A DNA stretch of 27,070 nucleotides from Tieghemiomyces parasiticus (taxonomy: Eukaryota; Kickxellomycota; Dimargaritomycetes; Dimargaritales; Dimargaritaceae). Within the stretch, counting starts at the first letter, position 1, and the number at the start of each line of letters is the position of its first letter. A model generated the notes under the pieces. It made no database searches. It was not told the origin of the DNA and was given only the letters and a program-made list of their open reading frames with translations. Where the stretch lies: positions 1 to 27,070 of the forward strand of contig JANBPT010000651.1 of assembly GCA_027575765.1 (NCBI GenBank), read 5' to 3'. The position numbers and the translations under genes were made by a program. Shown in pieces: positions 12,401 through 18,209 of the stretch.

Positions 12401-15400
12401 AGGTGGCCAGGAGCATGTCGCGCGGGGTGACCCGCCATTGTGGCGCCAACTGCAGCAGGAGCCGGGTGGTGAACTCCCGGTCGAATTCGTGGGATATGGA
12501 TAGGCGGGCGGCGGTGGGCACTGGGTCAAGGACCTCTGGGGGAGGCAGGAGTTGGCGGTTATCCACCGTCATGCTCTGCGCGGGCCAGGCATCGGCAGTG
12601 AGGGTTTGGGTGTAGTCATCCAACTGGCTGCACCAGGTCTGGAAGGACAGGGTTTTGGGCGGCAGCTGACCCCCGGTGAGCAGGGTCTGCAGGTCCTCCA
12701 TCAGGACGCGCCAGGAGACCAGGTCAACCAGGGCGTGGTGGATGGTCCAGAACAGACGGGCTGGCTCGGACTCAGTGCCAGCGTGGATCAGGCAGGCTGC
12801 CATGACGGGGCCGTCCCTGAGGTGCAGGCTGGACTGGACCTTCAAAATGAAGTCGGCATAGTCCACCTCGTTCACGGTGGCCTCGGCCATAGGGATGTGG
12901 CTGGGGATGGCCTCGGTAGTTGGGATGAACTGTTCCCACGCACCCACATCACTCAGCCTGAACCGAGCACGCAGGATGTCATGGTGGTTGGCCAGTTGGA
13001 CTAGAGCGTGGCTAACCTGCCCGAGGGTAACCGACGGGTCCATACGTAGGGTGAAGGACTGGTTAAAGTGGTGGGGGTTGCGAAACGACAAACCGAGGAA
13101 CCAGCGCTGAATCGGGGTCAGGTCGACACAGCCCTGGACCTGTTGCTGATTTTCCTCGGAGGTGGCCGTGGCCAGCGGGGTCAGTCGGGCGGCCAAGGCA
13201 CGGAGCTGGCGGCATTCGTAGATGAGCGGCACGGTGGCCTTGTACCCGAGCTGCTGGCATTTGGATACGAGCAGGATGGCCGAGATGGAGTCGCCACCGA
13301 TGCGAAAGAAGTCGTCGGTGGTCCCAATGTGGTCACCAGGGAGCTGCAGGATCTGGGCCCAGGCCTCACGTAATCTAAGCTCCAAAGCAGTAAATCCCTG
13401 GGGAACCGTGTGGGTGGGATTAGTAAGGGGCGCCGGGGCCCCATGCAGGGCTTTACGGTCGATTTTTCCTCTGGAGGTTACCGGCAGACAAGCCAGGGGG
13501 ATAACTTGGTCAGGGATCATGAAGTTGGCTAGACGGCCACGGAGGTGGTCAAGCAAGGTCACGGTGTCCACCGACTCAGGCTCCACAAAGAGGACCAGGC
13601 GGTCCTTCTGCACAACAGCAACGGCGAGCCGAATAGCGAGAAAACTGCTTGCAGCGGTCTCGATCTCCTCGAGCTCGATACGGAATCCACGGAGTTTGAC
13701 CTGGTGGTCCATGCGACCCAAAATATCGACGTGGCCATTGGGTAACCAGCGGGCTCGGTCACCCGTCTGGTACACGCGACCGGGGCCAAAGGGGTTGGCG
13801 ATGAACTTTTGGGCGGTGAGTTTGGGTTGGTTAGAGTAGCCACGAGCCACGCCCAATCCACCAATAAGGAGTTGACCAGGGACGCCCACGGGGACCAAGT
13901 GCAGATCGTCGTCGACAATGTAGGCCAGGACATTGCGCAGGGGCCGACCTACGGTTATCATGTCGTCCACGTGAATGATTGTGCCAAAGCTGATCACAGT
14001 AGTCTCGGTGGGACCGTAGCCATTACCAACGCTGCAATGCGGGCTCCACGTGTTGACCAATCGTTGACTACAGGGCTCTCCACCGCAAAAGATGCCGCGA
14101 AGCAGTGGGAACTGCTCGGGGAGCAGCTTAGCTAGAAATGATGGCGTAACACTGGCAGTGTGGACACTCGAAAGATCGCCAAGCAGGTCTGGGCCAGGGA
14201 GGACCAGCGTTCCACCGTTGCATAGGGATTTCATGGTGGGCCACAGCATACCGTCGAAGCAAACGGACATGATTAAGAGATCACGCTGGCCTGTCCCATA
14301 GTAGCGGTCATATGTAGGATCCGCGGTAAGCGATACCAAACTGCCGTGCTCGACCATCACACCCTTGGGCTGCCCAGTAGTGCCCGATGTGTAGACGATA
14401 TAAGCTAGGTCCGTAGGTTCAGAGTGGTGAGCAACGAACAGAAAGCCATCGTCTTTGGTGTCCGGAACGGCCTCGATTATATCTTTAAGTAGTAGCTGGG
14501 GGACAGTGAGGTTCCGGTAACGAACTTGGGTCTCACTACTTTCTAGGACCAGGGTAGCCTTGCTGTCCTCGATAATGTATCGAACACGTTCTTCGGGGTA
14601 CTCGGGGTCAATGGGCACGTAGGCGGCGCCGGACTTGAGCACGGCGAATAGGGCTATAATAAACTTGATGGACTTGGGCAGGAGGAGGGCGATACGAACC
14701 TCGGGCCGGGCTCCATGGTCGCGGGTAAGCACCTGGGCCAGAGCTGAGGCCATCCGGTCAAACTCAGCGTAGGTGACGGTGCGGCCCTCGTGGTCCAGAG
14801 CGATACCGTCAGGGGTCCTACTCGCCCATTCACCGACCAGGAGGTGGACAGGGATATTGACTGCGTCAGGGTGACTGATGGTGCCGGCGAACTGCAGGAG
14901 GCGCTGGCGCTCGAGCCCATCTACCCAGGCCACATCGGCAATGGTTAAGTGTGCGAGCTGTTTGGGATGCACCATCGCCTCGGCCAATGCACGGACTACG
15001 ACACTGAATTGGCGTCCGAGTTCCTGCGCCGCCGCCTCGGCCACCTGGGTACGATCAAAGGCCAGACGGACCTCTAGATTACCCGTGACCACCTGGCAGG
15101 AGATGACGAGGACGGCCCGAATCATCGTCGCCAACGTAGTAAGGGAGGCCTGTTCGACGCTGACACTAGACCTGTGGTTAGGGTCGAGACCCAATGGGTT
15201 GTACTCCCGAGACTGAGTAGACGAAAGGCTGGCGTAGCTAACTAGGACGGTGTTGAGCTGGCCCTGGTCGCTAGCCTGTACCGGCCACTCCTGATGATGC
15301 AAAGGGCGATCGGAAGAGGAGGTCAGGTGCCCGAGGGCTGAGGCAAGCTTGACACCAGGGTCAAGGCGCAGGCTACATACGGTGAGATTGTTGGCCGGGA

Positions 15401-15665
15401 GTTTAGGGTCCAGCAGCGGCGACGGGGCCTGGACATGGCCGAAAGCAACCTGTTCAGCACCGGTGTAGCGGGACAGGAGGATACCCCAGGCCACCTTGCA
15501 GAGTCTGTCGGGGTGGAGGTTGGTTGGCAGGGGAGTCACCACCGAAACCTGGCCGTAACCTGACTCAGAGTGAACGGGCTTGATCAGGGGAACGGCAGTA
15601 GTCGGGGGAGGGCCGTCCACATTGTCGACAGAGGCGGGACGGTTAGGATCGAGGAGAGCCAGCAT
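1..15665 (-). CDS. Multimodular nonribosomal peptide synthetase, 3' end beyond window
   Basis: A cytosolic assembly-line enzyme that activates amino acids as adenylates, loads them on phosphopantetheine carriers and joins them into a peptide. The frame is open for 5,221 codons from the ATG at 15663-15665 to the left edge. An upstream in-frame stop lies at 15750-15752, this is the only in-frame ATG between, and its context (ACCATG) is good. No intron is needed. Order: partial C, A1-T1-E1, C1, degenerate A-T-C block, A2-T2, C3-A3-T3, C4-A4-T4, partial E2. Carrier motifs of the LGGDS type have their serines at residues 793, 2911, 3982 and 5033, all in one frame. All four A domains carry the TSGTTG(Q/R)PKG and GK(I/A/V)D motifs. 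No thioesterase, reductase or other release domain is in the window. The amino acids used are not known. The family call is certain; the product is not. Confidence 0.97.
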   Translation of the reverse strand, partial: MLALLDPNRPASVDNVDGPPPTTAVPLIKPVHSESGYGQVSVVTPLPTNLHPDRLCKVAWGILLSRYTGAEQVAFGHVQAPSPLLDPKLPANNLTVCSLRLDPGVKLASALGHLTSSSDRPLHHQEWPVQASDQGQLNTVLVSYASLSSTQSREYNPLGLDPNHRSSVSVEQASLTTLATMIRAVLVISCQVVTGNLEVRLAFDRTQVAEAAAQELGRQFSVVVRALAEAMVHPKQLAHLTIADVAWVDGLERQRLLQFAGTISHPDAVNIPVHLLVGEWASRTPDGIALDHEGRTVTYAEFDRMASALAQVLTRDHGARPEVRIALLLPKSIKFIIALFAVLKSGAAYVPIDPEYPEERVRYIIEDSKATLVLESSETQVRYRNLTVPQLLLKDIIEAVPDTKDDGFLFVAHHSEPTDLAYIVYTSGTTGQPKGVMVEHGSLVSLTADPTYDRYYGTGQRDLLIMSVCFDGMLWPTMKSLCNGGTLVLPGPDLLGDLSSVHTASVTPSFLAKLLPEQFPLLRGIFCGGEPCSQRLVNTWSPHCSVGNGYGPTETTVISFGTIIHVDDMITVGRPLRNVLAYIVDDDLHLVPVGVPGQLLIGGLGVARGYSNQPKLTAQKFIANPFGPGRVYQTGDRARWLPNGHVDILGRMDHQVKLRGFRIELEEIETAASSFLAIRLAVAVVQKDRLVLFVEPESVDTVTLLDHLRGRLANFMIPDQVIPLACLPVTSRGKIDRKALHGAPAPLTNPTHTVPQGFTALELRLREAWAQILQLPGDHIGTTDDFFRIGGDSISAILLVSKCQQLGYKATVPLIYECRQLRALAARLTPLATATSEENQQQVQGCVDLTPIQRWFLGLSFRNPHHFNQSFTLRMDPSVTLGQVSHALVQLANHHDILRARFRLSDVGAWEQFIPTTEAIPSHIPMAEATVNEVDYADFILKVQSSLHLRDGPVMAACLIHAGTESEPARLFWTIHHALVDLVSWRVLMEDLQTLLTGGQLPPKTLSFQTWCSQLDDYTQTLTADAWPAQSMTVDNRQLLPPPEVLDPVPTAARLSISHEFDREFTTRLLLQLAPQWRVTPRDMLLATFARAYCQALGTTQVSFVMEGHGREPWSDAMDVSRTVGWFTALYPLVLDVPLGSSVLATLHHTKEAMQQIPVRGFPYSLLRHMPGADPAERAKLLAKTPERLDVQFNYFGRFGNAGAGGADSGAVGIEWDDRFGLHDFAPDEHIIFDLNPMPLVNQDRLRLVMEYNPRVYGTQWAGQLVNLWRQDLEHLAATPTASVQPLLTRFDAPLLQPTAQEFDTLLADLEERGMAASDVAAILPCTPMQGGLLVATLQDPSAYLVQAAITLSGEVVLSQLQQALASLTQRHSVLRTVFIPTVAPRGNGLAQVVLQHAPLAWSLAEAPLPSLTDYFNANRALGFDMTRPMVRVDVFPTERSNEYLLVLAMHHALVDGWSIPLLLRDLGQLYASPDMPGQLTSPSFNTVVEQVANQDQDEARAFWAEYLRGVQPTPAPMLSTELTGEHGFAEYHCTLDVDKSRLHDVAQRFGVTLSTLLKAAYALVLAHYLDRDDLVIGFVVSGRNLDVADIANVVGPCLNTVPLRFRLTDQPIGQWLQQLQADATGMIPFEHTSLAKVQAWCSPTPASPLFHVLGGFENFPQGSHQAGDMTLELVRVHEFTEYPLTLDFVDGPHAVGVKCFYGRMFCSEADIIQLVQQVSSMLVKLMRATADTTMTQVSHSLPDPTQNCPGRLITADGVQLPLAVLDHYLAKQGLPAPYSVSIHGGRIVTHTSAPETACESFGPLLAGVNLPADLVPAAFISLEAYPHLSGASERDVVQLGEAYLHVSDTESQGSSLGTVGRWLAVTCTDLLLGTGDGLPHGEDIWVSVLARPALFLQLEHRISQRFGVALDSQNVLACDDLAALTLVIKRSSPSLSPICTSEGQSNDSKSELIRPIKATPYQAQMWLTFQLSEGPGQFYHQAKLSIPHQLTHSDVQWVLDQFLSQVDWLRTVVRKEEGRLVAYLLSPKRLSSATQATVGSQSLRRDGLEAAGKVLVSTDMLAVLYQPEPPRLVVRMHQILAPEMLFQFLIEDLQLAFRAKHDGQVFDVSPSLAMGHTATVGRLPSESSVRAYWTETMAEASADLKLPLDCPRTRVPTFSSARRRFDLAQEVIRGLSCPTEGDPGAPLGLWTALVGSYLGRICGTDDVLVDVLLNHSVCRGEPYTLSQGHLACPVRVQGAASASSLGDLSAALSQQLQRSVDHLTPDHDLYAGLPRPPAHPLWHPVRVGVAVDPVEWDAEVQSHPALWHDIIFRVHLSGPSPVMSLQYIPDLFDSATVERLGTNLLYFCQVALTSSPPLTTVPLVCPAEKHLLLEEFGRSPSEYDPSDTSTSVISLVRDNVQRSLYTVALESQLETVSYTEMNTQVETLARTLQHRGIRVQDRVAVIVESRPATVMGMLALWLLRAIYVPVDCTLPEKRQRYMVETAQCTIVLNMTETEVTWTEALTGLELLHSEVDSGPALSPYCHHPEDLAYILFTSGTTGQPKGVTIRHASLTNLLLAPETTLCPEPGTRYLQTMAVGFDVFILVALSPLCTSSTLVFSDGDIPAALHTVDGVFLTPSVLGSLSPTIYPNLRRVMSAGEALPTELAAKWLPYCEVQNLYGPTEITVISHTLTVQPAKPVTIGRPIAGSECYIVNQHDQLVPIGSVGEICVGGLGVSAGYVSRPDLNEVKFARLPYSSGPVYRTGDLGRWLPTGEVECLGRRDDQVKLRGFRIKLAEVRGAILNLPGVQDAHVLIHERSLVAFVKTNQYDEVEITSALREVLPTYMVPTHVLGLDRIPITTNGKADQRALLVHFASYQQRTQDKSSLIAFPATHNSEARALLRAVSDVLHLEIAAVNSSLTFLKLGGDSISAIQVSTRCHQLGYSLPVPVIMLDKALVELSILMRPIEPKGEIALQTVNPVVVWSPDHFSLLHCTATDLNQIAADLPALHLTRADVADLYPMSLTQQGLWTATVRDPAEYIVQFALTVCGNITADQLHQALASVVARHAILRTIFLTTFSNAYCNGVQVVTKEPRFGWTTVDDWIELHVETEAEYITSNWRRGFVAGDPLLRALVKREAKGSCRLIMAAHHALMDGWGMGVLLDELRRTLGGDSSLTAVAPPQFRDFVKLTQLQDDGQAPEYWRTYLHGIKQPSLLSLPRDPSATRTKREHRFRLYAGLDELKRLSQLHGLTLYTLLKAAWALLLYRYTDQEDVVFGSVVSGRALPLADIERLIGCLVNTVPCRVHIDPELHVLAHLRRLNDEGRLGIPHEHDHLTKIDNWVPSDVPVSDLFNTLLVYENVPDLGSEIVDDTVIFTDLTIVRSAEYAMTAIAQPEDGHLFGYLNWDLTTFATPYVEALGQHLRSVFAQLVNCLRRDTRGVVTLSSLQLLSPDELQAVTNVLARPTAAVNCDICVHDLVAQQVQHTPQTNAVEYDDPDRGLIGWTYQELFDWATQVAVHLISQGVHREEPVGLLIRRHPTLVVGMVAILQAGGAFVPLDADLPLDRLRLIVQDCGMRHILSNVTDAALVTSISELPRVQVHDIGAIMYSSPTNQPPVPLPQVSPANLSHIIYTSGTTGRPKGVPIEHHTVASYLQQSEKVHGVAPGTRFMQNMALGFDCLILEVLTTLAQGGTLVVRTELLDTLPRVEAVMITPSVLAMLDPGKYPNLQKIITAGEALPTLLAQRWARHCRVLNLYGPAEAFATHSIQLGPDDQVRVGNPIPNTECYVLDSELRPVPFGVMGEICFGGPCVTRGYLNRPELNRTQFVPNPFTGKGRLYRSGDLGRWLLDGTVEYIARKDDQVKVRGYRVELTEVEAVILQNPEVESAAAVLLDGKLYAFVTPQGVPVSQVRAFTAARLPAYMVPTATFALDQLPLSHNGKADRRSLKKLVPALLVRDGGSTTQGPRNNAEHLVVAVMAQTLNLSVGEIDIHNSFFQLGGDSISAIRLSSLCRDRGIHVSIAQIFQYDTPAALAGIIDFDSSPSATMAYQPFELIASSGVVMEELTAEVATSMGVETEAIEDILPVSSLQQGFLVSTLKDPSAYMVQTVYDLMGPLDVAKLHQSWSQVVRSHQILRTKFLVPTDQSQYAFLQVVLRDTDFEWTYHDQPLTSLDQAEHHHLAADRARGFTLTGPLLRFAVYRGPADRHLFCTTFHHALLDAWSESTVMAESLEYYHDVDVQPRSPYCSFVRHVSQMDQEGMVDFWRDNLDGVKLHPTIQFPRESNAKPTEHGEISHPVSTSLLAIKQFCRGMGLTVNSLLRAVWALTLARYLGDNEEVTLGVLVSGRNVPVPGIEGMVGMCINTLPLRVRVDRNHTITDFLHQVNADSGALTAYEQCSLVDIKRWAKLDADSDLFNSLLVYDNYETTTSARTDQINYVPRSGRTFTEYAYTANFYDQDDMLMLNLSYQTQYCNPSYAHYLVHFIDHCLAVIVSGHTGILGNIMTLPAAEQTLIRQWSDGITIDFAQKDWLAHQFFTQHLATRADAIALESATDQYTYAEVYHRACAIAAALHSRGARCGDRVALLFTRCPEFIFSYLAVLLLGGVCVPMDANNASDRLTYMVDLLDNPWGVTHSTTGELAAEVGFTDDQIIYADRVLTNGTKTPILELTPQHTPESLAYIVFTSGTTGQPKGVQVTHRSLTNFILAFSERFQLLPGCRFLLISNFSFDVLLLEIFGTFHAGGTLVFQDGQILDDLRRITACFLVPSLLAALEPTDFYNITHLLVGGEAFLASAAAKWFSRARLYNAYGPTEATILSHGRLMRPGDNITIGTTMANMQCHVLDDQLRPVPIGRPGEICIGGAGVAGGYWRRPELTNQAFVGNPFGPGRLYRTGDVGCWLTDGEVQVLGRKDFQVKLRGFRIELGEIESTCQAFPGVANAVALVKDKCLAVYVSPSNVKVEALKEHIATKLPHYMVPEVVVSMEALPLTSIGKVDRRALQALPLPREPDLDDAAGLDDQPASGKFATLRRALAEVLSLDPARVTPSTSFLRLGGDSISAIQFSSRCKKYGLKLTVADILKHPMLTRLEQCAEPILDTSEPKSQMDPSGPISPTAVMHQVIPRMRNVNHFNQSSLLSCRSLLTLAAFKEAIRALVVHHDILRLRFTDVDGKLTMAVLPLPEDTSTDAFLARIASVTEESLLLDDYDDWVLRTQQSINVEYGPVLACSLLTVDAQSYVYLTVHHLC
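480..3510 (-). other. NRPS module C4-A4-T4
   Basis: C4 has HHALLDAWS (HH codons 3081-3086, residue 4194): the two His and the Asp are kept but the motif Gly is Ala. A4 has IVFTSGTTGQPKG, NAYGPTEAT, LYRTGDVG, RGFRIEL and IGKVDR. Pocket: D235 V236 L239 F278 L299 G301 A322 I330 L331. T4 reads FLRLGGDSISAIQ with the Ser at 567-569 (residue 5033). A normal elongation module, and followed by an epimerase-type domain. Confidence 0.92.
3640..6700 (-). other. NRPS module C3-A3-T3
   Basis: C3 has an intact HHALMDGWG (first His at residue 3132, HH codons 6267-6272), VVFGSVVSGR and CLVNTVP. A3 has IIYTSGTTGRPKG, LYRSGDLGRW, RGYRVEL and HNGKADRR. Its A5 core reads YGPAE rather than the usual YGPTE. Pocket: D235 C236 L239 M278 I299 A301 L322 A330 T331. 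T3 reads FFQLGGDSISAI with the Ser at 3720-3722 (residue 3982). The order and lengths are those of a normal elongation module. Confidence 0.92.
6850..8555 (-). other. NRPS A2-T2
   Basis: Adenylation domain with ILFTSGTTGQPKG, NLYGPTEITV, VYRTGDLGRW, RGFRI and TNGKAD. Pocket read against GrsA: D235 V236 L239 F278 M299 A301 L322 V330 I331, a hydrophobic pocket without a specificity I can assign. The carrier reads FLKLGGDSISAI, Ser at 6933-6935 (residue 2911). It follows the degenerate block, so its partner condensation domain is either C1 or the motif-less C. Confidence 0.92.
8560..10440 (-). other. Degenerate NRPS block: remnant A, serine-less T, motif-less C
   Basis: Three broken domains in an open frame. 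First, about 110 residues resemble only the end of an adenylation C-terminal subdomain (LPADLVPAAFISLEAYP, then SGASER where an A domain has NGKxDR), so the catalytic Lys is gone and the large A subdomain is missing. Second, a carrier fold is recognisable from the ISQRFGVALDSQNVL helix region, but the GGDS position reads LARP, with Pro at residue 1893 (9987-9989) in place of the phosphopantetheine Ser. Third, a condensation-like domain (ATPYQAQMWLTFQL to about 8560) has HQILAPE at residue 2078 where HHxxxDG should be: second His, Asp and Gly all changed. The frame is kept, so the block may be a structural linker or a recruiting domain, or it may simply be tolerated. Confidence 0.85.
10440..11695 (-). 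other. NRPS condensation domain C1, intact
   Basis: Starts with ILPCTPMQ and carries HHALVDGWS (first His at residue 1451, HH codons at 11310-11315), then a typical VIGFVVSGR and a GPCLNTVPLR segment. Position directly after an E domain implies a D-donor/L-acceptor condensation domain. It should join the residue on T1 to the next amino acid, but the A and T domains that follow it are decayed (see next block), so its acceptor is probably T2, about 1,460 residues further on. Confidence 0.9.
11860..15665 (-). other. NRPS module 1: partial C, A1, T1, E1
   Basis: Residues 1 to about 235 match only the C-terminal half of a condensation domain: I read AWGILLSRYTGAEQVAFG (C4/C5 region) and an ending VLVSYAS, but no HHxxxDG half. 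A1 (about 14900-13450) has LKSGAAYVPIDP, TSGTTGQPKG, NGYGPTETT, YQTGDR and RGKIDR. Its pocket by alignment to GrsA is D235 G236 W239 S278 F299 G301 G322 V330 I331. T1 reads FFRIGGDSI with the serine at 13287-13289. E1 (about 13125-11860) is a textbook epimerisation domain: NPHHFNQS, HHALVDLVSW at residue 976, EGHGRE, RTVGWFTALYP and FNYFGRF. The module should load the first residue and convert it to the D form. Confidence 0.92.
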
Positions 15666-15783
15666 GGTTACAAAGCGCAGGGAAAGGACAGTTCGACGAA
15701 GGGTGAGGCGTGCGTTGGTTGTGGTAGAAACAGAGTTGGCGATGGATAATCAAGCTGCGAGTGCAGCAGTCGGCGTAGAGATC

Positions 15784-15792
15784 CCTTATATC
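15784..15792 (-). promoter_or_regulatory. TATA box of the NRPS gene
   Basis: On the minus strand this reads GATATAAGG, about 120 bp before the NRPS ATG. No ATG occurs on the minus strand between it and 15665, so the NRPS ATG is the first one met. The leader between is pyrimidine-rich (CCTCACCCTTC, TGTCCTTTCCC), as in many fungal leaders. Confidence 0.5.
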
Positions 15793-17214
15793 CCAGTCGT
15801 ACTGAATAAGGGTGTGGGGAAGACATGTCCCAGGGTAAGCGATAGTCCAGGCTTTTAACGCAGCTAACCTGGAGGGCAAGGTCCAGACTACTGCCTGTCA
15901 CTCTGAAGCGGCGACACCTTTGGCTAATATAATGCCCTCTATGGTATGGCCAGAGATCAAGTGTACTGTGCTCCTGGATAGAGGTTGCTGACTAACAATG
16001 TATCTACCTGTGCGTTGTATCCGTCACCCACCTGGTATGCTTCTCACAACTGCCCAGTAGAAAGCATTTTATATATACTGTACGACAATCAATTAATGTA
16101 GGTTTGGTACGTACAGGCATACCAGTGAGTGGTTCCATCGCATAGAGTGCGACGGAGGGGCTTGGGGGCTATTCTTCCGGGAGCGGACTTCCCTGCTGCC
16201 ACCCTTGATCCCCGACCGCAATGCTCGGCAGGTTGCCCCAATCGCAGGGACAATCGTCTAACTCTCCTCAAGCAGAGGGGCAAGCAGAAAGGCCGGGAAT
16301 AAACCCAGACCACTCTTTCACTCTCCAGTCCCCGCTTGTTCCCCTCTTGTGCATCTGTCTTCACGGATATCTATGTACCCCCTCCCACCCGTCTGGTTTC
16401 GGCCCCAGTTCAATCTTCTTTTTGACCACGTTAGTTCTCCCCAGTTAGGCACATATTGTTTAACCCAACCCAATAGAGTAAAGCGGGGGTGAAAGAAAAA
16501 AGGAAGATTGGTGCCCATCAATGGAAAGCGCGGTCGTGAGGTATGAAGTGTCGCCCATATACCATATTCAGGATTCCTAGCCTAGTCTTACCTATGCATA
16601 CACTTCCATGGTTTTCATCCTTACCCCTGCGTGCTGCCCTCATCTCGGCCGCTAACCATGCAAATCATCCCACCATTACAATGAGGCTTTCCAAGAAAGG
16701 CTGTATGGGTCAGGGGGCTTCAAATCGATGTGTCATGTGTGTCCTATGAATTGGACGGATGGTGTAATGAAGGATGCGACCTGAGGCATGGGAGCCGATG
16801 AAGTGAGAATTGAGGGAGGGCCAATTAAAGAGAAGGCCAAGGTGAAAAGGTTGATTACTGATTATTCATTGGTTTTAAGTTCCCCAAGGCTAAGTGATCT
16901 GTATATAAAACAATGGCCATCACTTACAAGGAAACCACCAAAAGTTGTTACGCCTGCTTTAAACCGTGGCCTGCGCCAGTTGATAGCCTTTTCATTTCTG
17001 ACAAGCTCTTTGCACGTCAATTGGATGAGTAGGCCATAGTTTACAGGCGATGTTCATTTTGAATTTATAATGTTAAGCACAATCCGTAGTAAAATGCATC
17101 ATTTAATATGCTCCTAACATAATTGTGAAGCATACCATTCTACAAATAATAGTACACTTCTCTAAACCCACCAGCACAAACTATAGAAATGTTGAAAATG
17201 TACAACTGAAGGCG

Positions 17215-17235
17215 GGAGGAGGAGGAGGAGGAGGA
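17215..17235 (+). repeat. (GGA)7 microsatellite
   Basis: Seven perfect GGA units in the AT-rich intergenic stretch; no coding frame supports it. Confidence 0.9.
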
Positions 17236-18171
17236 TGGTTTATTTAATGTTATTATAAACACTATGACTCCCAATGTGTTAGATGGAAGCCAATGTACTT
17301 CCAGCCTGAAAAGAAAAAAATCCGGTGGAGAAAAATGTGGTTCCAGTTGGCCATAGAGAGGAGAGACTCCAGTAGTGGGGCGGTGTTTTAGATGGTGGAT
17401 AGAGACTACCGGCCTCTGCATCATGTCCGTATATGGTGGAGGGCCGCTGTTAGGATGACAAAATGGTGACGAGAGGGGAGGTGGTTGGGGTTAGTGGAGA
17501 ATGCTAGACGTGTGGTTGCCTCCAGGGAGGGATAACCAGAGGGGTCCGGGGTGAGTAGGTAGCAATTGTGGCGGCAGTGGATTGCATGTGTGGACGTCAG
17601 GCGGACCTGGCACTGAGTATGTTGTAGGTGTGGGCCAAACATAGAGCCTACTGGGCAGGCCAATATTAGGCGTTGTGGGGCCTTGGCAAGCTGGCAGATG
17701 AGATGGCCCTGTGGCCATTAGGCTATGCAGGTGGCAGTGGGGTTTGCGTGGCTTATGGCCTCTGTGGTGATTGGGAACCACCACATTAGATTTTCTCAAG
17801 GTAAAGTCCAAGTCTACTATTTCAGAACCATAAATTCTGTGATAGTAGAATAGCCTTTTGGGTATGGTATTAGACTTGGGCCTAATATCAGTACAGTAGG
17901 CAAGACCCCCAAGGGGTGGTTTTATTGCAATATGTGCAAGATAGATAAAAGTATTGTAAAGCCATTAGTAGCTAGGTTTTTGGGCTTATATAGCTGGGAA
18001 ATGTGTGGAGGGTTGGGTCTTGGTAGTTAGTCCTAAAGGGTTTTTGGTACATTTGCCATGGCCAGTCTTTGGCTCTAAGGGAGTGGTGGCTGTTCCTGTA
18101 TGGTGCCAAGGTGTCTTGCAGGGTTTTGTGGAACATTGGCTTTTGGATACAACCACCTCAGGACATTATTA

Positions 18172-18199
18172 CAGGTGCCTCAAATTATTGTGAGGATTT
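18172..18199 (+). repeat. Left terminal inverted repeat of mariner
   Basis: Starts CAGGTGCCTCAAATTATTG; matches the right terminus with mismatches only at repeat positions 15 and 25. Preceded by the TA duplication at 18170-18171. Confidence 0.95.
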
Positions 18200-18209
18200 C
18201 TAAGTCAAA

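Larger units (their letters stand above)
15666..18169. other. Intergenic region upstream of the NRPS
   Basis: No gene that I can support. Open frames here are short, mostly start at GTG or TTG and show no recognisable domain. From about 16,850 rightward the sequence becomes visibly richer in A and T than the NRPS. A (GGA)7 run lies at 17215-17235. This region should contain the NRPS promoter. Confidence 0.6.

Noticed and set aside
16913..17032. 39-residue ORF beginning MAITYKETTKSCYACF, just after TATATAAAA
   Set aside because: The TATA box is only about 4 bp before the ATG, so the start codon would not be transcribed; no family recognised. Could be an exon or element remnant, but not supported.
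17491..17811. 106-codon minus-strand frame rich in His and Pro
   Set aside because: Low-complexity translation in AT-rich spacer without domains.
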